Shown here piece after piece: positions 37,001-50,300 of a stretch of DNA of 64,000 nucleotides. Position 1 is the stretch's first letter; every line of letters begins with the position of its first letter. The position numbers and the translations under genes were made by a program. The notes under the pieces were generated by a model. That model worked only from the letters and a program-made list of their open reading frames with translations, was not told where the DNA came from and made no database searches. Where the stretch lies: the NCBI GenBank assembly GCA_030141605.1, contig JAQGDQ010000288.1:70621-134620 (forward strand), written 5' to 3'. This stretch comes from Tubiluchus corallicola (lineage: Eukaryota; Priapulida; Priapulimorpha; Priapulimorphida; Tubiluchidae).

Positions 37001-40000
37001 GTGTACTTTGTAGCCAGGTTCTTCTACATCTTCGCTCTTGGATATACGTGAGCTGGCAATTTTTTGTTCTTCTACAACAAAATCGTGTATTTCTCCTGCT
37101 GGAATTACTTTAACAGCTGTTTGGACACTTGTTCCAGAGTCATCAGCCTCTTTTACAAGGTCATACAATTGATCTTCTTGGATTGTGTGTACTTTATAGC
37201 CAGGTTCTTCTACAGCTTCGCTCTTGGATATACGTGGGCTGGCAACCTTTTGTTCTTCTACAACAAATTCATGTATTTCTTCTTCTGGAATTACTTTAAC
37301 AGCTGTTTGGACACTTGTGCCAGAGTCATCAGCCTCTTTTACAAGGTCATACAATTGATCTTCTTGGATCGTGTGTACTTTGTAGCCAGGTTCTTCTACA
37401 TCTTCGCTCTTGGATATACGTGAGCTGGCAATTTTTTGTTCTTCTACAACAAAATCATGTATTTCTCCTGCTGGAATTACTTTAACAGCTGTTTGGAAAC
37501 TTGTACCAGAGTCATCAGCCTCTTTTACAAGGTCATACAATTGATCTTCTTGGATTGTGTGTACTTTATAGCCAGGTTCTTCTACAGCTTCGCTCTTGGA
37601 TATACGTGGGCTGGCAATTTTTTGTTCTTCTACAACAAAGTCATGTATTTCTTCTGCTGGAATTACTTTAACAGCTGTTTGGACACTTGTGCCAGAGTCA
37701 TCAGCCTCTTTTACAAGGTCATACAATTGATCTTCTTGGATCGTGTGTACTTTATAGCCAGGTTCTTCTACATTTTCGCTCTTGGATATACGTGGGCTGG
37801 CAACTTTTTCTTCTTCTACAACAAAGTCATGTATTTCTTCTGCTGGAATTACTTTTATAGCTGTTTGGACACTTGTGCCAGAATTATCAGTCTCTTTTAC
37901 AAGGTCAAACAGTTGGTCTTCAGAAATTGCCTGTATCTTATATCCAGGTTCTTCTACATTTTTTCTGTTAGATTTACTAGTTGGAACTTGGCGTCCTTCC
38001 CCAACAACGTCATATATGTCTTCTTCTGTAATTACTTTTAGGTCTTTTTGGGAGCCAATGTTCACATTGTCAATTGAACTTACAAGATCATATACTTGGT
38101 CTTCTGGGATTATTCGTACCTGATAACTGGGTGTCTCTACATTTCTGTTTTTAGGTTTATTTAAATTAGTTTTAACTTTTTGTCCTTCTCCCACAAGTTC
38201 ATGTATGTCTGTTTCTGAGATTATCTTTACTACCTCACGACTGTCTTTATTTTTATTATTAGCTGATTCTACAAGATCATACAGTTGACCCTCTGGTACT
38301 ACACGTATATTGTAGTCAGGACTTTTTACATTTTCATACTCGCCAGTTGGTGTATGCAATTTTTGTTTCTGCTGTTCTGCAACAAATTCATGCACATTCT
38401 TTACTGGAACAATTCTGACTCTTTGGTTATCAACAGTCTTACTTCTAGCCTGTATAAGGTCATACACTTGCCCTTCTGAAATTGTATGTATTTGATAATC
38501 AGGAATCTTAGCATCTCCGTATTCATGCCCTGTTGAGTCTGTTTCATATCCACTACTAGCCTTATATTTTTGTTCTTGCTCTTCTGCAATAAATTTGTGA
38601 ACATCTTTTACTGGTACTACTCTAACTTTCTGTTGATCTCCAGTCTTAATTCCACTCTCTACAATGTCATACACGAGCCCCTCTGGGATTACACTTATTT
38701 TGTAATTAGGATTCTTGGCGTTTTCACTTTCGTACCTATCGTCAGCATATGATTGTTGTTTCTGCTGTTCTGCAACGAATGCGTGCACATATTTTTCTGG
38801 AATAACTTTGACGTTTTGTTCGTCTGTAATTTTGCTTCCAGCTTCTACAAAATCATAGACATGCTCCTGTGGGATAACATTTATGTCATACCCGGGATGT
38901 TTTGCATTTGCATTTTCATGCAGAGCTGAATCTGTTTCGTAGCCACTGGATTTTTGTTTTTGTTCTTCAACAACAATTTCGTGCACATATTTTTCTGGAA
39001 CAACTCTGACTTTGTGCTCATCAACACTTTTGCTTCCAGACTCTATAAAATCATATACATGCTCTTCTGGAATAGAACTTATTTCATACCCTGGACTTTT
39101 AGCATTTACATTTTTATACCCAGCTGAATCTGTTTGGTAGCCACTGAATTTTTGTTTTTGTTCTTCTACAACAATTTCGTGCACATATTTTTCTGGAACA
39201 ACTCTGACTTTGTGCTCATCAACACTTTTGCTTCCAGACTCTATAAAATCATATACATGCTCTTCTGGAATAGAACTTATTTCATACCCTGGACTTTTAG
39301 CATTTACATTTTTATACCCAGCTGAATCTGTTTCGTAACCACTGAATTTTTGTTTTTGTTCTTCTGCAACAATTTCGTGCACATATTTTTCGGGTAGAAC
39401 TTTGACTTTTTGTTCACCTGCAATTTTGCCTCCAGTCTCTACAAAGTCATACACAGGGCCTTCTGAAATTGAACTTATCTGGTGTCCATCTGCATTTTTG
39501 TTTCTGTTTTTTTCTATGCTTACAAGTTCATACACATCCTTTTCTGGAATGATGAGATCATGCTTGTTATTTCTTACAGTTTTACTTCCATATCTGCCAT
39601 GGCGTGGTTTTGTAGCTGCACTCTTTTTAAGTTTACGTAAAATTCTGTCCACAACAAAATCACCTGTTTTGCTTTTTTGCTTTGAACCTTTAGCCTTTCT
39701 TTTGTTCTGCTTCTTTATTCTATTTCTAGCTTGTTTTGCACGGCTGCTTCTGTTTTTCCTGATGTCAGTATATCTACTGCCGAAGTTCTTGCTTGGATGT
39801 TTGCTCAAATTGCTTTTAAGTACGTTTTCTGTTCTTCTCCGCTTTTTGTTGTTCTGTTGCTTTTTGGTCTGTTCTGTTGAAACTACTTTAACTATTTTAA
39901 AATCGTAGTCATGCGGTTCTTCACTCTTGGTACTTGCAAAACTGCCATATGTGATACCTTGCTTTTTTGCGGTAACATCACTTTTGCTGCCTTTGTTTTG

Positions 40001-41308
40001 TTTTTTACTTTTTGGTGTGGCGTTTTTAGTTCGCTTTCTTCTTTTTGGCCTCGAATTTTTTTGCTTGCGATTTTTTCTATCATTGTTGCTCTTATTAAAG
40101 CTACGAAGAGTTGCTTTTTGGACGAGTCCTCGGTAACTAATATTATTTCTTGTAATCTTATGTTTGAGTAAACCGGGATCGTTTTCTTCAGCTGCTTCGT
40201 GTTTTTCTGCAGCATATACACTATGAGTGCGTCTGTATCGTTGCCGTTTGCGTTTTCCAGCATTGAAATTGCTTTGCACGTATCTACCACTGCGCTTTCT
40301 GCCCACGGGTATTACATTGTCCTGTCTTTCATTGTTCTGTTTTTCATTATTCGCCGCCTCAGATCCAATGCTGGAGATACCGCGTTTATCATTGTTCTGT
40401 TGAAACTCAAGTTTTCTGTTTCTGTACTCATTGGGTTGTCCAGCAGTTCTTGCGTTCTTTGGTTTTCCAGATTCAACTACTGCCACCTGTATAAAACAAT
40501 TGCATAGTTCTAAATTGTACCTCAACTTTAAGGAAACTTTTCATTAATGATAGAATGACATCACAGTTATTAACATTTGAATTCAAACTACCGAAAAAGG
40601 GAAGAAAAAAATGTCGCAACATTTAAAAGGCAAGGTACCTTTAAATTGTGTAACGTGACCAACAGACCACGTACACACAATTATATGAGAAAGATATAGT
40701 GCTTACAACAGTTAGCTTAACAGTGTTAATTGTTAATTAATTGAAGAAGGCGCTAAAAATTTGCCCCGCAGATTTGAATCCAGAACATGCTTTTCACGAC
40801 ACATACTTTACAATTTGAGCTACTGATGGGCAAGGCTGGTCTGGGATCTAAACAGATGTGAGTTCCCTTATTAGCCTCTGCACCTTTCTATAGGGTATTC
40901 AGAACAAACAAAAAAGACACCACGCTAACCGCTGCTGCAAAATTGTAAGTCAACAAGGTTTTGTACCCAGCACTTGCACTTTCATGGCACATGCTTTGCC
41001 GTTTTGGCTACTGACTCAAGATGGCAATTTGAATACACTCAAGACTGGGATTTTGATTTATAAGCCCCTGCACCTTTCTGTAGGGTATCCGGAACACACG
41101 TTAAGACAAACACTTACAGGCTTACAATAATTACTAATGATTAATTAATTAAACAAGGAGGCAGCGAGCAGCAACAACGACAGTGACAGTAACAGTGTCA
41201 ACAATAACAACAACACACACAACAACAACGATGGTAATGGCAACAATAACAACAACAACAGCAACAAAGCAATAAAAGTAACACTGATAACAGTGATGAT
41301 GATGATGG

Positions 41309-41356
<48 letters not shown>

Positions 41357-44300
41357 CAATGATGATGATGATGATATGATGATGATGATGATGATGATAA
41401 CGATGATAACGACGATGATGATGATCACAACAAAGGAGCGAGCAAGAAACAGACAAACAACAACAACAACAACGACAAATAATAAACAACAGACAAACCA
41501 ACAAGCAAGCACACATGCAAACAAACAAACAAACAAACAAACAAAGAAACAAAAAACCATTTACAAACAAATGCAACAATATGATCTTCTATAACTTTTT
41601 CGAATATTGTTACATGAAAGATATTTTCTTAGTATCAAACCTTCTCTGCCTGAAATTTTCCTGGTTGAAATCTTTTACAGTACTAAACTTTCCTAGCACC
41701 AACCTTTCCAACCTGTTCCGTACCATTTTTGCCTTACACCAGATTTACTTCTACCAAAAATGCCTGACAAAACTGTATTTACCAGTACCCAATTTTTTCT
41801 GTACGCAATTTTCCCCAGTACTAAAATTTTCCTGCACCAAAAATTGCTAGTAGCAAATTTACGTGTAACAAACTTATTAGCACCAAACTTACTGCGCACC
41901 GAAGTAACCACCGCTTCTGTTAGCTACCGAAGACCTACAATTATGGTTCATCAGTATCAGAAACTAAAGTTGAACATACTTGTCACTTTTGAGGGTAGAT
42001 GGTTTGAGCCAGATTTTGGTTAATGCAATAGCCGACTGGTCACAAATATGTGTCTCCATGCCCAAGTTAAGCCATGTCTAAGCTGGTTAGTAAGGGGATG
42101 AATGACTGCCTTCAGTGTACTCGCTCTGGGCAGTTTTATTCGCTCCACTGATTGAGGCTCTTCACCTCTTAGAAGGAAGACAAATATAACGTTGATTGAG
42201 ATACATGGGGATATCCTCGACAATAAGCCTGACTCGATGCGACATGAGTTACTGTAGGCCCTGTTGTCGGTTGCTAGTTTCCACCTTGAAACAATCACAG
42301 AAACAATCAATGTGCCGACTTACATATATATATATATATAAAACGTCTGGCATTTGGTAACCAATCTTTAATTATAATTCCATGGTTAAGTGTACTCTTA
42401 CTTTCCCAATAAATTTCCCAGGATGCCAATTTAACGTTTATAAACCTATGATTAACCCTTCACTGGCTGCACGTTTTTTTAAATGTATATAGTATTAGTA
42501 CACTTATTAGTACATAGTATTAATCTTATCAGTACTAATTCTTACTTGTACATAGTAAATAATACCAAACGAACTGGGATATGCAATGTATCTATTACTA
42601 GCAGTACAGCTATAATTACAATTGGTACTATCAAGTAGACTGTGGGCTTACCATACTCCTAAACTACAGGTGCGCAAGCAAATAATAGAAAATATGAACA
42701 TATCATATGCGTATATGATACAGAAACAAAATGATCTCTACAAAAAATCTAAAGAACCCATATTTCACATAACATTCAATACAATTTCTATGACATTAGC
42801 AAAATTGTGGACCAACAGTTTTTATAACCACAGAAAAAACTATATACTGTAAATAGCTATGATTATTCAAACATGGATCATTTCTCAAAATCTGCAAATA
42901 ATAGGTGCTCGTCTAAATTCAAACTGTCATAAAAGAACCTCAGCCACCTGTTGTCAAACCATCGTAACATACTAGGCTAAAATGAATTTAACGTATTAGC
43001 TATTAATAATTATTACTGATTTTACCTGCGGTCTCAAGCCCTCATTATTAAACTGAAGGCCGCTCTCTTACCCAGTAAAATAGTGGGAAACCTACTTTTC
43101 AAATTCTATTATAGGGTGCAGCAATGTGATAAGGAAGTAGATTTGTAATTAGTTAATTAGGTGGCAAATTAAATTTGAAGCAACTTACAAGACAACAGTA
43201 CGATATTAGTCCTATGAACACTTGTCTTCTCATTATTTTTTCAAAATACGCAGCTTTTCATGATATTTTTGCACAGTAAATCATTTTCATCATCAACAGT
43301 ACTAGATTTTCAAACAAATGAGTCAAAACCGTCGGCTGCACAACCATGTCAACTATCAAGGCTTTTGACCTTAAGTTGTCACTCGTGGCCATAATGAGTT
43401 TTTTACTAGCATTATCTTGGCTAATTGGTCTATCGGCCCCATGGCCTACTAAACTAGCTTTGGTTTTAGTCAGCTCTCATAGGTAAAAAAAATTCACGTT
43501 TTGCTGCTTTAAAGTTAAGTGATTTTGCTTTGTTTTGTGACTTTATACTAAATGAACTCCTTTTTTTTCAAAAATGTCGACCATGTATATTTATTGAACC
43601 ACCAATAAATACATTACATTACAAACAAATAAACAAGACAGATTAAATCAAAAGCGAAAGAAACGTTTACTAGAGACAAAATCCGCTTACAAAGGAATAT
43701 TGTGACTCGAGCGTACAAAAGAAATAACAATTAACTCACACAAGTACATAATAATTATCACAACGGTTCACGAGAAATAGTATTAATAACTCTTTACACA
43801 ACTGTATCTAGATTTTATTTAGCAAATAACTGACTCCTTTTCTGAAAAGTTGATTCCAGAGAACTTCAATGATCTTGCATAATTCGATATCTTGGCTTCT
43901 TATTATAAAGACAAATTTATTATCGCCATCTCTCTCAACGTTAGATCATTTTATGACTTCGAATAATTTAGAAAATTATTTTACCAACTACAACGCTCGT
44001 CATAATATCGACAACTTGTCTGACCATTCCCCGTTATTTATTAACGTCAGTTTTAAGCTTTTTACAAATGATGTTAATGTCAGATTGTAGAAACCCCGTG
44101 TTGCTTGGCATAAAGTAACATTTATGTAACTATCGTAGTGTACTCGATGCCTACTTAAATTGCATATCTCAGGGTGATTATAATCTTATAGTCAACTGTA
44201 CTCCCCTCCCACTCGGTGTGAATTTCATTGACAAATATTGTGAGCAGATCATAGGAGCTTGCTTAAAGGCAGGCAAACATCATAGTCCTCAAACTCAGCC

Positions 44301-47300
44301 TGTCCAACCTGAACGCGGCAGTCGTAATGCCGCTGGGTGTAATGATCTCATAGAACCCTTACGTCAACAGGCTTTGTTTTTTCACTCCATTTGGTGCTTA
44401 AACAATAAGCCAAGACATGGCGCTCAAGACATGGTTGACAACCTCAAAACACGAGTCAAATATCACTTACAAATACGTCATGTATCTCGTAATCAAGATG
44501 CTATACGGAATCAAAAAATGACTGAAGCTATGGCTTCAAATGATAGTAGGCAATTTTGGAGGAGGGCGAAGAAATTGCATCATGCAACCAAAACGGTAGC
44601 AAACAGTATCGTTGGCATCTTTAATCCTGCTCATATAGCGAACGATTTTACTAACGAATACTCAAATGTCATCAATCACACAACTGTATGAACGTTTGTC
44701 CCTAAATAGTACCACTGATTCGTTTTTTTTGTAATCAAATCATGAAGTAAATTTGCAATTTCGAAATTGAAGCGGGGCAAATCTGACGGCTCGCTTGGCC
44801 TTGACAGTGATAATATTGTAAATGGCACAGAAACGTTAACTAGACACCTGACACACTTATTTAATTCCATGCTTATACATAGCTATTCCAAAACACTATA
44901 GTACCACACGTGAAGAACCCCAGCGATAGCCTTAATACTAAGTCAAGCTATAGAGGAATAAGACTATCCTCCTAAATTATAAAAATTTTAGACTGGATTA
45001 TCCTCAACAGATGTCACGAAAGCCTTGCAAACTGCGACCTCCAATTTGCATGCAAGAAAAAACTCATTTGATGAATGGATGGATGGATGGATGGATGAAT
45101 GGATGGGTGGAGGGACGGATAGATAAATGTTCGGACGGGCGGGCGGACAGACAGATAGACAGACAGACAGACAGTCATACAGACAGACAAATAGATAAAC
45201 AAATAGAGTAAAACATAGTCACAAAAACATAAACAAACTCGATCGAAACAGCATGTATAAGATAAAACTACAACTACATACTACAAGTTGTGCTACGCAA
45301 AATGAAAGCATGTGAAATCCCGCTTAACCATTAAATTTTAATGATTACTATTAGTAGTATAGCCCTATGTATTATTCATAGGTATGTCGTGGCGCTTTCT
45401 CTGGACTGTCAAGGCTAAGGAAGCTACGACTGAATGACAATAGATTTCAGTATCTGTTAGAGAACTCATTCGAAGGAGCAAGCATTCCACGAGAACTGTT
45501 ATTAAATGGTAAGACTTTTACATAAAAACCGTTGTGGGGTTTGAGTTTGCACATGCATGTCTAAGGAATGTTTTTTACTTTTTAGAAGGTACGCAATAGG
45601 GTGCTCCTACACTAGCCATTTTAGTCAAACTGACTACTGCCTTCTATAGATGCCTCAGTGAATTAAGTGCTGCAAAGAATCATCGCAGACGTAACGATGA
45701 TCCATACAGTTTCGTACTTAAAGGGTTAAATGGTTAATAACAAAGAGATTATTACAACGGATTATTATTATAAGGAGCAAAATTTTTATTATAAAATAGG
45801 AAATTACCAATATGTTACTAAGATCAACGGATACTAAATAAAAAAAGCTAAAAGCCTTAAAAACGGTACACTTTCACAAACATTTAGGTATCTAGTTTCA
45901 GTCAAACATAAAATGGGATCATGACGTACACTATATAATTGAAAAGGCTCAAGCAACAAGATTCTTAATCGATCTTATTAAAAATATACCCCGTGTTAAA
46001 CCACGAGTTGTTCTTGAACATCTTTATAAATCAATGATCAGGCCCATTCTAGAATGCTAGCCCAGTATGATGTAATATTCTTCCTTTTTGCCAAATATGT
46101 TAGAGAAAACTCGATAACGCGCAGTTTATATGTCTAGCAAAACAATGAAGGGTCCATAAACATCTAAATTGTTATAACGACTGTGTGGATTCGAATATCT
46201 ATAAAAGACGGTTATTTCATAAGTTGGTATTGTTTTATGAAATTGTAAATAGTATGCCACCCCCTTATTTACATGATTTGTTGCAAATGGTTAACAGAGA
46301 CTTATCCACATATAATCTTCGAAATCGTAACACCAACTTTGCATTGTTTCATGTACATGGTGAACATTTTTATAAATCTTTTCCTCTGCCACCGTGGTTG
46401 ATTGGAACGCTCTTTCCGTTTTCATACCACAAGTTCCCACTATTGGTCGTTTTGTTAGTTCTTTGAAAAAACACTTCACTTTTATTAATAGACCCAAATA
46501 TTAGTCATACAATTCACCCCCTGACTGTATTCACCACGCACGACTAAGGGCGGGTTTCTCTCAGTTAAACAGCATTTAAACAGCCACGGTTGTAGAGATT
46601 CAGTGCGTAATGTTGTTCTGAAAAATTGTATCTGTGATTTTCAAATTGAAAATATTAAGCATTTTTTTGTTCGATTGCCAGAGGAACTCGAAGAACGACT
46701 AACAAACTTATACCAAACAAACACATTACCCTTTTTGATACAATAACCTTGACCCACAATTAAAAATTTTAGTTTTTCTTTCTGGTAATTTTTTACTAAG
46801 CAGAACGTCATCGTATTTGACCAGCTACAGCAATATATTAGTTCATCTAACCGTTTTAATTATTTTAATACTAGTCACGAAATATTAAGTAATACATAAT
46901 CACTTCTTCAGTTTCTTAAGAATGTCTATTGCAGGAGCTCCCTAAGCTTTAGTGAACAATTCAGTCGATAGTTATCTTATTACAAATACAAGTACTAAGT
47001 CGACTAAAATAGTGCGACACAGAAAAAAGTAATTCCGTTGCTTTGTTGTGACAGGAACCTCTGGTAATCCCTATATAGTTAACTTACTGATGTTTTATGT
47101 TCTCTCTGCCAGGAAATCCTATATCATGTGATTGCAACCATGAGTATTTTTCTGAGACTTCTGTAGATGGCACCTGCTATGATCCAGAGTACCTCAGTGG
47201 CACGGAGATCTCCACAATGCCGCCTACTAGCTTCTCCTGCTACATCGTCTCCTGTGGTGATGGCGTTGAATGCGACATCAGGGACAAAGACGTCTGCCAC

Positions 47301-50300
47301 CCTGATACTATCCTTCCCACTTATCCGCAAACGACGCCCACACCACCTCCAGCCCATGTTTGTCCTCTGGAAGATAGTCTAGCTCCTTGCAGCTGCGTAC
47401 AGGGTCCAATTGGCCTGAATATTACATGCGTTGACCGCCAGTTAGGTGATGTCATAGCAATGTTGAATAGTGTCAAAGGTTTGAAGATTGACCGGCTGGA
47501 GGTCAAAGACACAAATCTGATGCCTTTACCACTTGAACTGTTTCACGGGCACAACATCACAGAGTTGCATTTTGTCGATACCAAACTCAGCTCCTTGGAA
47601 TGGAACGTATTCGAAGGCATTGAACAAACCGTCAAACTTCTAAATTTATCATCAAACAAGATGCTGAATTTTCCAGTGGCAGCTGTGGATCGTCTGCAGG
47701 TTCTGGAGGTTATGGACTTTTCCAGAAATGGTCTAACGGCTATCAACGAAGAAACTTTTCTTGGTTTGTCTATTATCAACAACATCAAGAGAATGCTAAT
47801 CAGTGAAAACCGCATTGTGCAGGTCATGGGAGGTTTCATCAACTTTGTGTTATGCCATGATCTAGATTTGTCAGGTGAGTAGTAAGAGTAGGTAGCATTA
47901 CTTTTTCTTCATTATAATTATTGTTATTCGTTTGTCTTAATAATTTCTTATTTTGGCAAAGCACGGGTTACAGGAATCTGCTATACATTTAAGTAGTTTT
48001 GCAGATAAAACGCAGTGCAACGTTTATTTCAAATTAACTCCTATCTCAAATTTAATTTATGAATAAGTTTGCCTATATTTACTGCCATTTCCTTTCAGGT
48101 AACGTAATCGAGGAAATTGAACCAAATGCATTCGATGGACTGCTGGCTCTGAACAATCTTTGGCTGTATAACAATAAAATCAAATCAATACACGTCAATG
48201 CTTTTCGATCTCTAATCACCTTGGAAATGATTGATCTTAGTGAGAATGACCTTACAGGTAATAGGTCCACTGTAAGTAAACAATATGAGTGTATCTGTCC
48301 CTTGCCTGTTTTGAGAGTAGAGGAAAATCCAGTCAAAACCAGAAACCTCGTCAGATAGTTCCCCTGATGTGAGATTTCTTAACAAACCTGCTGGTGTTTC
48401 TTTTTCAGTATTTTCGTTTTTATGACCTTATACGGGCAAATATATTTATAGTAATTTAAATCAGCGGAAAACGTTCAGCGATTTAAATTTTTCAACCAGA
48501 AGTTATCAAAGGAACAACTGAATTCATTAAATCAGTGGTAGTTAACGCTTGTGAACGCTGTTGACGCTGACCAGACCATCACTCGGTCTAGGTGGTTTGA
48601 GCACCTTTCCCCTGCTACTGCTACTCGAAGAGTTTGAAGGTTGATTCCGTTTTGATAATTTGTTTATCTTATTAACCGTTTGGATTTTTGTTGACATGAA
48701 AATTTAACTACTAAGTCAAAAGCTAGTTCAAGCTCGCTAACCAACAAGAAATATAGTTTGATTTATATATTTTTTCGTTACTCCGTGACCACTTCGGGCA
48801 GAGAAGAAAAACTACTGACTCTAACTACTACAATAATGGTGTGTAGCTTTTCATTAACAACGATGCTTTGCTTCCATTATAGAATTACTGAAAAGTCGAA
48901 TGCAACAGTAAGTTGTAATAAACACAGTTACCAATCCCAGGATCTAAAGTGCCAAGATCTACATAGTTGAACATATTTTGGACTGTAGAAATTTTTCTTG
49001 CCCACAAGAAACAAAGAAACAATTTTTCATTATTTGGCTTCCTTAAAGGTAGTGAAAATAACTTAATGCTTAGCTAAATGTTGACACTTAATATTTTGTA
49101 ACTGATGGTTACATTTATTACAAGTACGTATTTCTAATATAATATAATAATTTTTCTTCATTACCACTATATATGTTTTAGACGATGGTCTGCCATATGG
49201 TGTACTAAATGGATTAATAAATTTGTATGCGATTCACTTGGACAGCAACAAGTTGACTGACATTAACGATCATATCTTTCAGGATTGTAGGTAAGATTAA
49301 TTGGAACACAAAATCTATCTTTGACCGTATAATGCCCTAAGAACACAAAAATTAAACATTCGAGACTTCTCTTCGGGGCATGCTTTACCTCCATCAGTTC
49401 TGATTTTGTTGTAAAATCATCGCTTGCATTAGGTTTGTTGCAGTTTGGTTGTTCACTAACTTTGATAGGTTCCTGCTCTCTTGCAGGCTTTGCAAGTCTA
49501 AACGTTGTTTTTGTTACTAGGCTTGTTATTAAAATCAGAGCGCTGTACATAAAAGTCACTAGATGTTTAAATTACTAATTGAAGAAAATAAATCTAGCAA
49601 GTAAAACGAGTTTGTGCATCACTTTTTGTTGTTAATGATTTTTGTGAATGGAATTTAACACAGGCGATTGTACACGTTAACCGTCTCTCATAACCTCTTA
49701 AACAACGTTATCTTCGATGACTTCGTGGGCCTTGTCAACCTTAGTTATTTAGATCTGGGCTATAACCTGCTACGAGAAATACCTACTGGAGCATTTCGGG
49801 AACTAATAGAACTGGACCATCTCTTCATTAATGACAATGGGTAAGACTTATTATTAAACTCGAGACTATAATGTTTTTTTTTGTATTTTTTAAGTTGACA
49901 ATTGGCCACTTGGTTAACTAATTGGTTGGTTGGCTGATTAATTGGTTGGTTGAGTGGATGGGTGAACTGGTGGCTGATTGGTTAGTTGGTCGGTCGGTTG
50001 GTTAATTGATTGGTTGGTTGGTTAGCTGATTGGTTGGCTGATTGAGTTGGTGGGTGAGCTGGTGGCTGGTTGGTTGGTCGGTTGGTTAGTTGGTTGGTTG
50101 GTTGGTAGGTTGGTTTGATTGACTGGCTAGTAGTTTGGTGAATTTATTGTTTCACTGAGTGGCTGAAAACGTATCAGATGGTAATTAGTTTTCTGATAAA
50201 ATGTAATTTTAGCGGAACAATACCTTTGATTTTGTAGATTGGAAAATCTTTGCTGGGGAGCGTTTGAGAATTTGATTGATCTTGAGCAGCTGTACCTAGC

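Noticed and set aside
36617-39908. + strand Tyr/Phe/Cys-rich frames opposite the repeat protein (up to 201 codons)
   Set aside because: Shadow of the 186/198-bp repeat on the other strand. The minus frame is the one open over the whole exon and has an acceptor and polyadenylation signal.
40487-40525. Start of the antisense protein at a TTG codon at 40525
   Set aside because: Not an ATG; the segment 40487-40525 is intron with a splice acceptor, so the true start lies in an unseen exon.
41145-41579. 144-codon minus-strand ORF with Leu/Ile/His/Val runs
   Set aside because: Product of the compound CAA/GAT/AAAC microsatellite.
42020-42310. 96-codon minus-strand ORF in LRR intron 9 as the missing first exon of the antisense gene
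   Set aside because: Starts with a non-ATG codon, has no signal peptide, and its end does not coincide with a phase-0 donor that would join to 40486.
44676-44870. Minus-strand 64-codon ORF
   Set aside because: Lies antisense over the + strand LINE reverse-transcriptase remnant.
48560-48655. Possible tRNA-like unit with AGGTTGATTCC
   Set aside because: Only a weak B-box resemblance; no A box at the right distance and no foldable cloverleaf.
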